The notes under the pieces: model-generated
Database searches by the model: none
What the model saw: the letters and a program-made list of their open reading frames with translations, nothing else
What the model was told of the DNA's origin: nothing
Shown here: positions 41,857 through 51,182 of the stretch, piece after piece
How positions within the stretch are numbered: position 1 is the stretch's first letter
Layout: every line of letters starts with the position of its first letter
Source of the DNA: Ulvibacter sp. MAR_2010_11
GTDB taxonomy: Bacteria > Bacteroidota > Bacteroidia > Flavobacteriales > Flavobacteriaceae
DNA: 64,000 bases
Direction of reading: 5' to 3'
Assembly: GCF_002813135.1 (NCBI RefSeq)
Contig: NZ_PHTY01000001.1
Coordinates: 1,855,501-1,919,500, forward strand
Translations under genes and position numbers: made by a program

Positions 41857-43329
41857 ATGAAGCATTGGTTACAAAAATTTTTACAAAGTCCCGGCACCCA
41901 TCCAATTCTAGCGGGAGTTGCTGCGGGATTGTACCCTGTACTTTTTTATTACACAAATAATTATACACTGGTAGATTCCTGGGGTCATTTGGGATACTTC
42001 ACGCTGTTTTTCTTACTTATTCCTATTGCGAGTTTTGTAACTATTGATCGGATTTCAAAAATTAAGACTTTTGCAAAATGGCAGAAATACGTATTACCCT
42101 TTTTAAATCTTTTTGTCTTTCTTTTTTTACTAAAAATTTGTTTGTACGCTGGACTCCAAAAGAAGATTGCATTGGGTATTTTAATAATCTCAGCTATAGC
42201 TGCCTTCTATTTACACAAGCATTTTAAAAAGTGGATTATTATTCAGTTGCTATTGGCCGCGGTTGGACTATTAACTTTGATGCCAACTGTAATTTCACAG
42301 CTTACCTATTCCAAAGCGTGGTTAAAACAGCCGGATAATATTGAAACAGCTGTCTTTAAAACCAAGCCCAATGTGTATTTTCTTCAACCCGATGGATATG
42401 TCAATTTTTCGGAATTAAGAAAGGGATATTACAATATCAATACTTCCGAAATGGAAAGTTTCTTAGTAGCAAATGGTTTTAAAAACTATCCCGATTTCAG
42501 AAATAACTATGCCTCCACACTGTCTTCCAACAGCGCAACCTTTATGATGAAACACCATCATTACAATAATGGTTCTAATTTTAGCGAAGCCATCAATGCA
42601 CGTGACGTTATTATATCAGAAAATAGTGTATTGAGTGCGTTTAAAAATAATGGGTATAAAACACACTTTATTAGTGAAAAGCCCTACTTATTGGTTAACA
42701 GACCTAAAATGGGATTCGATATGAGTAATTTTGACTATGCCGATATTGCCTATATCAACACGGGTTTTGATCAAAAGGAAGATATTTTCACGCCTTTGAG
42801 TGCCTCAATCGACTTAAATCCGGAAACACCAAAGTTCTTTTTTGTCGAATTTTTTAATCCGGGTCATATTTCGAACCAAAAAAAGAATTCACTGGGTAAA
42901 GAAGGAGAAAAAGAGGAGTGGCTGGCAAGCCTCGGCAGGTCTAACGAAACGATAAAGAAGCTGGTAAGTTTAATTAAAGATAAGGATCCTCATGCTCTAA
43001 TTTTAATTATGGCAGATCACGGTGGGTATGTGGGTATGGATTATGCGCAAGAAACTGAAATAAAAACACAGGACAGAGATTTAATTTATTCAATTTTTAG
43101 TTCAATTTTGTCTGTCCATTGGCCGGAAGGGAATGCCCCCGATTATGATGAAAAATTAAAAACATCCGTAAACATATTTCGGATTTTGATATCGTATCTT
43201 TCGGATGACGCAACCTATCTCAATAAGCTTCAGAGCGACAGTAGCTTTTTGATTATTAAAGAAGGCGCTCCAAAGGGTGTATATCAGTATATAGATGGTG
43301 AGGGGAACATAACATTTAAAAAACACTAG
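41857..43329 (+). CDS. membrane sulfatase/phosphatase-superfamily protein, paralogue 4
   Basis: The 490-aa protein repeats the pattern of paralogues 1 and 2 closely: GTHPILAGVAAGLYPVLFYY, FLQPDGYVNFSELRKGYY, NNYASTLSSNSATFMMKHHH, FFVEFFNPGHIS, IMADHGGYVGMDY and a final GAPKGVYQYIDGEG. Its stop codon is followed after three bases by the coding frame of the acyltransferase gene, so the five genes are probably read as one operon. Confidence 0.8.
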   Translation: MKHWLQKFLQSPGTHPILAGVAAGLYPVLFYYTNNYTLVDSWGHLGYFTLFFLLIPIASFVTIDRISKIKTFAKWQKYVLPFLNLFVFLFLLKICLYAGLQKKIALGILIISAIAAFYLHKHFKKWIIIQLLLAAVGLLTLMPTVISQLTYSKAWLKQPDNIETAVFKTKPNVYFLQPDGYVNFSELRKGYYNINTSEMESFLVANGFKNYPDFRNNYASTLSSNSATFMMKHHHYNNGSNFSEAINARDVIISENSVLSAFKNNGYKTHFISEKPYLLVNRPKMGFDMSNFDYADIAYINTGFDQKEDIFTPLSASIDLNPETPKFFFVEFFNPGHISNQKKNSLGKEGEKEEWLASLGRSNETIKKLVSLIKDKDPHALILIMADHGGYVGMDYAQETEIKTQDRDLIYSIFSSILSVHWPEGNAPDYDEKLKTSVNIFRILISYLSDDATYLNKLQSDSSFLIIKEGAPKGVYQYIDGEGNITFKKH

Positions 43330-43332
43330 GTT

Positions 43333-44304
43333 ATTTTTGAAATTGTAAAATATAATCCGTCTTACTTCGCCGAATGGAATCGTTTTATCGCTTCGGCCAA
43401 GAATGCCACCTTCCTATTTCATCGCAATTTTATGGAATACCATAGCGATCTATTTGAGGACTATTCTCTCATGCTATTTAATGGTAAAACTCTGGTGGCG
43501 CTTCTTCCTGCAAACAGGAAGGAAACTGTGGTTTATTCACACCAGGGCCTTTCTTACGGCGGACTGATACTTTCAAAAAAGGTAAAGTTCAAGGAAGTAC
43601 TTTCAATTTTTAAGGAATTACTTTGCTTTCTGAATGCTGAAGGCATTGCAACACTGCAGCTTAAAACAATTCCTAAAATTTACCATAAACATCCGGCAGA
43701 CGAGATAGATTACTTGCTTTTTTTAACTGAAGCCGATTGTTTCAGGACAGATCTTTCAAGTACAATCGACTTACATACGCCTTTAAAAATTCAATCCAAC
43801 CGACTCGAAGGTGTTAAAAAGGCAGAGAAAAACAATCTTTCCATCAAAGAAGGGAGTCACTTTGAAACTTTTTGGAACGAAATACTCACTCCCAACTTAC
43901 AAGATCGCCATAATGCATTACCTGTGCATTCCCTTGCCGAAATAGAACAACTTGCGGCAAAATTTCCAAAAAATATTACGCAGTTTAATGTTTTTAAAGA
44001 AGGTGCCATCGTGGCGGGAGCGACTATTTTTGAAACCGAAACCGTTGCGCATGTACAGTATATTTCGGCGAATGCCGAAAAACAGCAATTGGGAAGTTTA
44101 GACTATCTTTTCCATTTTCTTATTACCGAAAGATATAAGCAAAAGAAATATTTCGACTTTGGTATTTCCAATGTCAACCAGGGAAAAAACATCAATGACG
44201 GACTTTTATACTGGAAGGAATGTTTTGGGGCGCGAAGTATTGCACAGCAATTCTACGAGATTAAAACATTAAATTATTCAAAACTTGAAGCTGTTTTTAT
44301 ATGA
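43333..44304 (+). CDS. FemAB/GNAT-like acyltransferase, likely ATT start
   Basis: The family-like N-terminus ([38 protein letters not shown]) is encoded upstream of the first ATG at 43432 and is open back to the stop codon of paralogue 4. No ATG, GTG or TTG occurs in frame there; ATT at 43333 is the best candidate start. The rest shows [26 protein letters not shown] and [19 protein letters not shown]. Such proteins acylate or aminoacylate sugars and peptides, and this one may N-acylate the amino sugar made by the neighbouring aminotransferase. Overlaps that gene by 4 bp. Confidence 0.75.
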   Translation: MFEIVKYNPSYFAEWNRFIASAKNATFLFHRNFMEYHSDLFEDYSLMLFNGKTLVALLPANRKETVVYSHQGLSYGGLILSKKVKFKEVLSIFKELLCFLNAEGIATLQLKTIPKIYHKHPADEIDYLLFLTEADCFRTDLSSTIDLHTPLKIQSNRLEGVKKAEKNNLSIKEGSHFETFWNEILTPNLQDRHNALPVHSLAEIEQLAAKFPKNITQFNVFKEGAIVAGATIFETETVAHVQYISANAEKQQLGSLDYLFHFLITERYKQKKYFDFGISNVNQGKNINDGLLYWKECFGARSIAQQFYEIKTLNYSKLEAVFI

Positions 44305-45401
44305 TACCATTTTTAGATCTACGTAAAATCAATCAACGTTTTGAATCGCAATTCAAGGAGCGTTTTCAGCAATTTCTCAACAGCGGATATTATATTTTAG
44401 GAAGTCAGGTAACGACTTTCGAAAATCAATTTGCAGCCTATTGCGGTGTCAAACACTGCATTGGAGTTGGGAATGGGTTGGATGCACTTAGACTTATATT
44501 GGAAGGTTATAAAATACTCGGAAAAGTAAAGGAAGGTGATTCTGTTCTGGTAGCATCCAATACGTTTATCGCTACCATTTTGGCCATTAAACAGGCAGGT
44601 TTACTACCCGTTTTGGTAGAAGCCGAAGCTGAAACCTATAATTTTGATATTGAAAGTATAGAAAAAGCAATTTCGAAAACCACCAGGGCAATCATGCCTG
44701 TACATTTATACGGACAACTGGCACCCATGGAGGCAATCATTGAAATTGCAAAAAAACACAGTTTACTGGTAATTGAAGATTCGGCTCAAGCACATGGAGC
44801 TATTAATGCGGATGGTAGAAAAGCGGGAAATATAGGGAATGCAGCAGGATTTAGCTTTTATCCAACTAAAAATCTAGGGGCCTTGGGAGATGGAGGTGCT
44901 GTAACTACAAACGACGATGCTTTGGCTTCGGTAATACGGAAATTGGGGAATTACGGGACTTCTTCAAAATATGTAAATGAATTTCTTGGTTTCAACTCGA
45001 GACTGGACGAACTTCAGGCAACATTTTTATGTTGTAAAATTCCTTCCCTGGATTCAGATAATACACTTCGGCGTAATATCGCTAAACGATACCTTTCAGA
45101 AATATACAATGAAAAGATCAAGCTTCCGGTATGGACAGGAGGCGATGACCATGTTTTTCATTTGTTTGTAATTAGGGTTGAGGAACGGGAAACGCTTAAG
45201 GCGCATCTTGAAGCACAAGGAATAGGGAGCTTAATCCATTATCCTATTCCACCGCATAAACAAGAGGCTTTGCAGGAATTTTCTCATTTATCGTTTCCCG
45301 TTGCCGAAAAAATACATCGCGAAGTGTTGAGCATTCCTATGAGTCCGTTGCTTACCGAAGAAGAGGTAAGTACTGTAATTTCAGCTTTAAATTCGTATTA
45401 A
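44301..45401 (+). CDS. PLP-dependent sugar aminotransferase (FdtB/QdtB-like)
   Basis: This DegT/DnrJ/EryC1-family enzyme (366 aa) has [13 protein letters not shown] for cofactor phosphate binding, [22 protein letters not shown] with the PLP Asp, and the Schiff-base Lys in [28 protein letters not shown] and [11 protein letters not shown] complete it. Together with the ketoisomerase at 49833-50264 it points to a dTDP-3-amino-3,6-dideoxyhexose (Fuc3N or Qui3N type). The dTDP-glucose enzymes RmlA and RmlB are not in the window. Confidence 0.9.
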   Translation: MIPFLDLRKINQRFESQFKERFQQFLNSGYYILGSQVTTFENQFAAYCGVKHCIGVGNGLDALRLILEGYKILGKVKEGDSVLVASNTFIATILAIKQAGLLPVLVEAEAETYNFDIESIEKAISKTTRAIMPVHLYGQLAPMEAIIEIAKKHSLLVIEDSAQAHGAINADGRKAGNIGNAAGFSFYPTKNLGALGDGGAVTTNDDALASVIRKLGNYGTSSKYVNEFLGFNSRLDELQATFLCCKIPSLDSDNTLRRNIAKRYLSEIYNEKIKLPVWTGGDDHVFHLFVIRVEERETLKAHLEAQGIGSLIHYPIPPHKQEALQEFSHLSFPVAEKIHREVLSIPMSPLLTEEEVSTVISALNSY

Positions 45402-46700
45402 TTGAAGATACCAGACTTTATACGCGGAAATTTGTTACTTAAAATGACCTCTCTCAATGCAGTGGTTATAGGGGTGCGTCTGGTAATAGGTCTGTTTATT
45501 CAGCGTATCATGGCCGAATTGCTCGGTGAAGCCGGATATGCCAAAACAGGACAACTTCGCAGTCTAACACAAATCCTTACCTCTCTCACTTCTCTTGGAA
45601 CTTTTAATGGAGTGGTAAAATATGTATCGGAATTCAAGAATGACGAGACACAATTACAAAAGCTGTTTTCTACAGCCTTTGTTTTTGTCGCCATTGGATC
45701 TGTTTCATCGGGAATTATTCTCTTTTTTGGCGCCGATTATATAAGTGATTACTTATTCAAAACAACAGAGTATGCCTATGTTATAAAAATCCTCGCCCTG
45801 ATGGTTCCGCTTATAGGGATTCAGCGGATTTTCAACGGGGTGGTAAACGGACTTTCACGATACAAAAAGTTTGCTTCCATCGAGCTGATAGCCTATTTGC
45901 TAAGTGCTGTTGTTACCGTAGTTTTATTGTACCAACATAATATAGACGGTGCACTTATTGCGATTGCCATTACCCCGGCAATTCAGTTTGTAGTACTTCT
46001 TTTCATCTTTATCAAGGTGCTTAGGGAATATGTTCAATTTTCGAAACTTTCCTTTAAAATTCCAATGGCAAAGGAATTGATGGCCTTTGCGATTATGTCT
46101 TTTGTGTCCACAATCTTGTTGGGTTATGTTGAAATTGATATTCGGAATATGATTACCAGTAAGATTACCGAAGCCGATTCCGGAATCTGGACTGCCATGA
46201 ATACACTCTCTCAAAACTATATGGTCTTCTCGGGAGCAATTTTTACATTGTATGTCATTCCAAAATTTGCTACAATTTACACTCGCAACGATTTTAAAGT
46301 TGAAGTACTGTCTATTTATAAAACCTTGTTGCCGCTGTTCGCTGTTGGAATGATCCTGATTTATGTCTTGCGAAATGTGGTGATAGATGTTGTTTTTCCT
46401 GGATTTGACAGTATGGAGCCCTTGTTTAAATGGCAGTTGTTAGGCGATTTTGTGCGTCTGGGGTCTCTGGTCTTGGCACATCAGTTTTTAGCTAAGAAGA
46501 TGGTGCGGAATTTTATTTTTTCTGAAATTCTTTCATTGGCCTTATTTTACGGCCTCTCCTATTATTATACCGAAATCTATGGCGTGGAAGGCGTTGTAAT
46601 CGCTCATTTTGTACGTTATATCATCTACTTCTTAGTAGTGTTATTTTTGGTGTGGCGCTATTTCAAAAAGAACGAAAAGAAAGCCGCCAGGAACTTATAA
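45402..46700 (+). CDS. O-antigen flippase (Wzx-type polysaccharide transporter)
   Basis: The 432-aa protein has about a dozen hydrophobic segments spread evenly, the pattern of MATE-like polysaccharide flippases: VVIGVRLVIGLFIQRIMAELLG, LRSLTQILTSLTSLG, FAIMSFVSTILLGYVEIDIRN and a closing YLSYYYTEIYG-like segment. It should move lipid-linked repeat units across the inner membrane. The start is a TTG directly after the previous stop; ATG at 45444 is an alternative. Confidence 0.87.
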   Translation: MKIPDFIRGNLLLKMTSLNAVVIGVRLVIGLFIQRIMAELLGEAGYAKTGQLRSLTQILTSLTSLGTFNGVVKYVSEFKNDETQLQKLFSTAFVFVAIGSVSSGIILFFGADYISDYLFKTTEYAYVIKILALMVPLIGIQRIFNGVVNGLSRYKKFASIELIAYLLSAVVTVVLLYQHNIDGALIAIAITPAIQFVVLLFIFIKVLREYVQFSKLSFKIPMAKELMAFAIMSFVSTILLGYVEIDIRNMITSKITEADSGIWTAMNTLSQNYMVFSGAIFTLYVIPKFATIYTRNDFKVEVLSIYKTLLPLFAVGMILIYVLRNVVIDVVFPGFDSMEPLFKWQLLGDFVRLGSLVLAHQFLAKKMVRNFIFSEILSLALFYGLSYYYTEIYGVEGVVIAHFVRYIIYFLVVLFLVWRYFKKNEKKAARNL

Positions 46701-46731
46701 TTGAAAATTAGTATCGTAAATTTGCGCCTAT

Positions 46732-47568
46732 ATGTCTGCTGAAATTTGTCAATTATCGTTGGATGGAGTCCCGTACGAATTTAATGTCGAAGGAGAGTTC
46801 TTTTGGGGTACCGAAGGAATGCTCTATAAACCCGAAGACAGCGTAATTTCTAAAACCCCGTGGAGGGATTTGGGCTATGGGGTGGTTTCTGCCTTTGATG
46901 CAACCGAATTTGAAGCGTTCAGGCAATCCATTCAGGCCAATATTGAAAAGGCGTTCGACGTGAATGGGATTGCCTATAACAAAGAAACATTTACACTTGG
47001 TGACTATCACAAGGTAGTTACTAGTGATGCGCTTCATCTAAAAGTAATCGATATTACCCGAAACCTGACTAACGAAGACTTCGATTTTAATATTGACACC
47101 TTGGCCGAACGCTTCGGAAAAATCTTAGGATATCCGCTTACATCGTGGGTGGAAGAACTGCAAAAATCTCATATTCAAATTCGTATAAACCGTCCGAGTT
47201 CTTTGGATATCAATCCGCCGCATCGCGATGGGTATTTGAGCTATTGGGAAGATGTAGTGAATGTTTGGATTCCCATTGAAGGTTGTAATGAAAATACTTC
47301 GCTTCCTGTATTACCGGGAAGCCATTTAATTCCCGAAAACGAAATTCTGCGCACCGAAAGCAAGGGTGCCACCATTAACGGCAACACCTATTATGTTCCC
47401 TGTGTGCTTAAAACCAAGGCCGGCAATTTAGAAATGATTCGGCCAAATCCAAAGCAAGGGGAGGCGCTGTTGTTTTCTCCGTTTTTAATTCATGGAGCTG
47501 CCGTAAATAGAAGTACTGCTACCCGGGTTTCAATCGAACTGCGTTTTCCGAAGATAAAAACTACATAA
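46732..47568 (+). CDS. phytanoyl-CoA dioxygenase-family protein
   Basis: This 278-aa Fe(II)/2-oxoglutarate oxygenase has the iron-binding PPHRDGY (His-x-Asp) and a distal His in FLIHGAAVNRS with the 2-oxoglutarate Arg in TRVSIELRF. LPVLPGSHLIPENE is also typical. Family members hydroxylate small molecules or sugars; in this cluster a sugar or lipid tailoring role is likely. A possible box (TATCGTAAATTTG region) lies just above. It overlaps the convergent glycosyltransferase gene by 8 bp. Confidence 0.82.
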   Translation: MSAEICQLSLDGVPYEFNVEGEFFWGTEGMLYKPEDSVISKTPWRDLGYGVVSAFDATEFEAFRQSIQANIEKAFDVNGIAYNKETFTLGDYHKVVTSDALHLKVIDITRNLTNEDFDFNIDTLAERFGKILGYPLTSWVEELQKSHIQIRINRPSSLDINPPHRDGYLSYWEDVVNVWIPIEGCNENTSLPVLPGSHLIPENEILRTESKGATINGNTYYVPCVLKTKAGNLEMIRPNPKQGEALLFSPFLIHGAAVNRSTATRVSIELRFPKIKTT

Positions 47569-48703
47569 CGCTTTGCCATTTTTCAAAATAGTCCTTTGCA
47601 GATGCAAGATGGTCGTGACGTTCTTCGATAAACTTTCGTGCATTTTTTGAAATTTCCACGATCTTTTCAGGATGTAAAATGAGCCATTCCAACTTTTCAG
47701 CCATTAAAACGGGGTCGGGTAAAGCGTTGATGGCGACTGTATCCTCCTCGAGGTTGTAATATTCCAACCATTCCTGTTCAGCGCCCGTAAAGACCACTTT
47801 CCCCTTTGCCATGGCTTCCAATGCGTTAAAGCCTTGATCGTAGGCGTACACCTGATCTAATAAGATATGTGCTCTGTCGAACAGCCTAATGTATTCGTCA
47901 TAAGGAATATTGCTAACAGTAATAACCTCTATCTTATCTTTAAACTTTGCGGTTATAATTTTCAAAGCTGCTTCAAACAAATCGTTGCCTTTTTTGTAAT
48001 AATTGTTTTTATTAATACCGTGGAAGATGATAATTTTATCTTCTATCTCCGGTGTGATATAAACAAACTTTTTCAGATTGACAGGATTAGGAACCATCCC
48101 CAAATATTTTTCATGGTTTAGTAGCGGTAAATGGTAATCGAGATCGGATGCAAGCACTCCTTTTATATGCCGAAAGATATAGTCGTGCAATTCAATATAG
48201 GGCTTGGTGAGGTATTGTGTAACATGAAGGAAGCTCATTTCGTTTCCTTTCTCCTGAAGATAGGGAGTCACGATGGAGTATCGAAATTTCCCCTCCATGG
48301 CATATTTCACGCTGGTATGATCGGTACCACAAGACAATAAAAACACATTCTTGTTATGTTGAAACACGAACGACAATAACTCTTTTTCGACCGAAGGCAC
48401 GGTTCCGAAGGAATTTTCGTTTATCAATTGGACGATGTCATTGTTTTTAAACAGATGTTGCTGTGCAAAAAATTGTTTCCGCACAGAGAGTGAAGTAAGA
48501 TCTGTTTTGAAGAGTTTAAAAAGTGTTCGTTTTACAAAAAGACCGATTCCCGTGGTGTATTTCATTGTAAAATTAACGTCCACCCTTCGCTTTTTAAAAC
48601 CGTCACCAAATCCGATGACGGTCACATCGTGACCCAAAGAAGTTAAACCTTCTTTTAAAGTATAGTGAGAAGAATTATATTCGCCTATTAAAAGGATTTT
48701 CAT
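47561..48703 (-). CDS. GT-B fold glycosyltransferase
   Basis: The 380-aa protein begins MKILLIGEYNSSHYTLKEGL, a standard GT-B N-terminal Rossmann start, and its C-terminal half carries FHGINKNNYYKKGNDLFEAAL and QVYAYDQGFNALEAMAKGKVV with the nucleotide-sugar Glu motif. It should transfer a sugar onto the growing glycan at the cytoplasmic face. It is transcribed opposite to its neighbours and diverges from the next glycosyltransferase across 36 bp. Confidence 0.87.
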   Translation of the reverse strand: MKILLIGEYNSSHYTLKEGLTSLGHDVTVIGFGDGFKKRRVDVNFTMKYTTGIGLFVKRTLFKLFKTDLTSLSVRKQFFAQQHLFKNNDIVQLINENSFGTVPSVEKELLSFVFQHNKNVFLLSCGTDHTSVKYAMEGKFRYSIVTPYLQEKGNEMSFLHVTQYLTKPYIELHDYIFRHIKGVLASDLDYHLPLLNHEKYLGMVPNPVNLKKFVYITPEIEDKIIIFHGINKNNYYKKGNDLFEAALKIITAKFKDKIEVITVSNIPYDEYIRLFDRAHILLDQVYAYDQGFNALEAMAKGKVVFTGAEQEWLEYYNLEEDTVAINALPDPVLMAEKLEWLILHPEKIVEISKNARKFIEERHDHLASAKDYFEKWQSVM

Positions 48704-48739
48704 GCAGTTTGTTTAACTTCAACGTAAATACAAAGTCAC

Positions 48740-49846
48740 TTGCAAAATAAGCATAAAAAAATTTGTATTGTTAGTATTTCTCTCGGAAAAGGAGGGGCAG
48801 AACGCTCGTGCGCCATGCTGTCGCAAATGCTCGTTGCGGAAGGATTTGAAGTCCATATTATTATTCTAAATAATGAGGTGGATTATCCGTATGCCGGCAC
48901 TTTAGTAAATCTGGGAGCATTAAAAAATACTCATGATAATGCGCTCAAGCAATTGTCGCGTTTCAGAAAGTTTAGAAAATACCTTGTGGCTCAAAAGTTC
49001 GATGTGATTATCGATCACTGTCCTAAAAACAACGTGACACGAGATGTTTTTTACGACAGGTATTTGTACAAGGGTTTTAACCGAATTTACGTGGTACACA
49101 GTTCAAAAAAAGATCAATACTTTGCCAATAACACCAAAAAGTTGGTGAAAATTTACAATAAGAATATCATGAACGTTGCGGTTTCTAAATATATTGAAAC
49201 CGAACTTCTTGTGAAGAACGGGATACAAAAAACCAGGACCATTCGCAATGCCTACGATCCAAATTGGAGTGAGATGGTTTCAGAAAAACCATCTGAATTA
49301 AAAGATAAAAAGTACATTCTCGCCTATGGCCGAATTGAAGACAAAATAAAAGATTTTACATTTTTGATACAGTCTTTTTCTGCTTCCCGGATTTGGGAGC
49401 AAAAGGTGTATTTGGTGATTTTGGGTGACGGAAAGGACAAGGAAAACCTACAGGAATTCGCTTCACAACAAGCCGGAAGTGATTTTATTCTATTTCTCCC
49501 TTTTACTGAAAGTCCATTTCAACACATCGCTAATGCCGAGTGTGTCACATTAACCAGCAAATATGAAGGTTTTCCCATGATTTTGGTCGAATCCCTTTCG
49601 TTAGGGACACCGGTTGTGTCATTAGACATTGTTTCGGGGCCTTCAGAAATTGTAAAACACCAGGAAAACGGCTTGCTAATTTCAAAAAGAAGCATACCTT
49701 TATTTGCTGAAGCACTTCAAAAAATGTGTTTCGACACCCAGTTTCAAAAACATTGCCAAGCCAACGCCAAGGCGTCAGTTCAGCAGTTTTCCATGGAGGA
49801 AATAGCAAAGCAATGGAGTCAATTAATACACAATGAACTACGATAA
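48740..49846 (+). CDS. glycosyltransferase family 4 protein
   Basis: The 368-aa protein has the GT4 opening ICIVSISLGKGGAERSCAML and the C-terminal donor site TSKYEGFPMILVESLSLGTPVV with SGPSEIV. It begins with TTG, because no ATG occurs in the first 30 codons. The gene overlaps the ketoisomerase gene by 14 bp, so the two are co-translated. Its acceptor and donor are unknown, but the coupling suggests it uses the 3-amino sugar. Confidence 0.87.
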   Translation: MQNKHKKICIVSISLGKGGAERSCAMLSQMLVAEGFEVHIIILNNEVDYPYAGTLVNLGALKNTHDNALKQLSRFRKFRKYLVAQKFDVIIDHCPKNNVTRDVFYDRYLYKGFNRIYVVHSSKKDQYFANNTKKLVKIYNKNIMNVAVSKYIETELLVKNGIQKTRTIRNAYDPNWSEMVSEKPSELKDKKYILAYGRIEDKIKDFTFLIQSFSASRIWEQKVYLVILGDGKDKENLQEFASQQAGSDFILFLPFTESPFQHIANAECVTLTSKYEGFPMILVESLSLGTPVVSLDIVSGPSEIVKHQENGLLISKRSIPLFAEALQKMCFDTQFQKHCQANAKASVQQFSMEEIAKQWSQLIHNELR

Positions 49847-50264
49847 ATTAGAAGACATACACTTACGGGATATCCCCAAAATTGTCCACCCAAGAGGGAA
49901 GGGAAATCTTTCGGTAATTGAAAAAGACCTAATCCCTTTCGACATAAAACGGGTGTATTATTTATACGACGTGCCCAGTGATTCCACTCGCGGCGGACAT
50001 GCACATATCGAGTTACAACAATTCTTAATTCCGTTGAGCGGAAGTTTTGATGTGGTTTTGGACGACGGAAAAAATCGAAGAGTAATAACGTTAAATCGTC
50101 CTTTCAAAGGCTTGTTAATTCCTTGCGGAATATGGAGAGAGCTGGAAAACTTTTCGGCAGGTGCGGTGTGTCTTTCCTTGGTGAGTGATGTGTACAAGGA
50201 AGAAGACTACATTAGAGACTACGAAGAATTTAAATTATTTAAAAGCCGTAAGTCTAACCCCTAA
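49833..50264 (+). CDS. dTDP-6-deoxy-hexose 3,4-ketoisomerase (FdtA/QdtA-like)
   Basis: A single cupin of 143 aa with the family's marks: HPRGKGNLSVIE, IKRVYYLYDVPSDSTRGGHAH (catalytic His pair), and GLLIPCGIWRELENFS. These enzymes shift the keto group of dTDP-4-keto-6-deoxyglucose to C3, the step before the aminotransferase at 44301-45401. FdtA and QdtA differ in product stereochemistry, which I cannot decide here. The 3' end overlaps the convergent glycosyltransferase by 30 bp. Confidence 0.9.
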   Translation: MNYDKLEDIHLRDIPKIVHPRGKGNLSVIEKDLIPFDIKRVYYLYDVPSDSTRGGHAHIELQQFLIPLSGSFDVVLDDGKNRRVITLNRPFKGLLIPCGIWRELENFSAGAVCLSLVSDVYKEEDYIRDYEEFKLFKSRKSNP

Positions 50265-51182
50265 TTTTTCAGCAAAATCCTTGCCTTTTACCAATAATTT
50301 CAAAACGGAGCGGGGTTGCTTCAGTAAAAATCGCTGTCTGGTAGTAAGATTGTTTACATCGATGTTTTCCAAATAATTTTTAAATGAAGGAATGTCATTT
50401 GCCATCTTATGCTGAATGGCGAACGAATAGCTGTTCCTATCCAGATATTTTTTTAGGAAAGGATCTTTTTTCGCCGCTGCCACATACGTTTCGGTGTTCA
50501 TGTAATTTCGGGTAAGGGTTGGCGTATTCGAAATACGATTGCTACCGTCCAGATTATGCCTTGCTGTGATGGTATTCGAAAAAGCCAATGGAGCTTTCAG
50601 TGCAGCCCGAATCCACAAATCGGTATCTTCTCCGGCGCCATGTGTGATAGAAGCGTCAAACCCGCCCAATGCTTCAAAAAAAGGTTTTTTAAAGCAGACT
50701 GCAGACGTCCACGCAAGTGCGTCCATCAAACTATTCTCAAAATAGTTGTCGATACTACCCAGCCAGCCTTTAGGTTGTTGCATTACCGGGGAAAGCATAG
50801 AAGTAATCAACTTATGATTGTGCTTTTTTTCGTAGGCAGTTGCATACCATTTGTGTTCCGGAAATTTTTCGATAAGGTTCTTTAAATTCTCCAGATGATT
50901 AGGATGCCAGTAATCATCGGCATCCAGAAAAACAATATGCGCTGAGGTTGCCTTTGATACGCCGTAATTTCGGGTACGTGCTACTCCTTCATTTTCCTTG
51001 CTGAATAGTAAGATGCGACTGTCCTCTACCGTTTTTACCATTGCTTCGCTATCATCGGTCGAGCCGTCGTTGACAATCACGATCTCAAAATCGGTTATCG
51101 TTTGTAAAAAGACACTGTTGAGCGTTTTTACGATGTCCCGTTCTTTATTGTAGAGTGGTATGACGATTGAAAATTCAGGCAT
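50235..51182 (-). CDS. family 2 glycosyltransferase (315 aa)
   Basis: A GT-A enzyme: FSIVIPLYNKERDIVKTLNS, IVNDGSTDDS, FLDADDYWHPNHLENL (DxD metal site), and THGAGEDTDLWIRAAL as the catalytic ED motif. The C-terminal 80 residues are helical and basic. It overlaps the upstream glycosyltransferase by 8 bp and the ketoisomerase gene tail to tail. Confidence 0.9.
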   Translation of the reverse strand: MPEFSIVIPLYNKERDIVKTLNSVFLQTITDFEIVIVNDGSTDDSEAMVKTVEDSRILLFSKENEGVARTRNYGVSKATSAHIVFLDADDYWHPNHLENLKNLIEKFPEHKWYATAYEKKHNHKLITSMLSPVMQQPKGWLGSIDNYFENSLMDALAWTSAVCFKKPFFEALGGFDASITHGAGEDTDLWIRAALKAPLAFSNTITARHNLDGSNRISNTPTLTRNYMNTETYVAAAKKDPFLKKYLDRNSYSFAIQHKMANDIPSFKNYLENIDVNNLTTRQRFLLKQPRSVLKLLVKGKDFAEKLGVRLTAFK

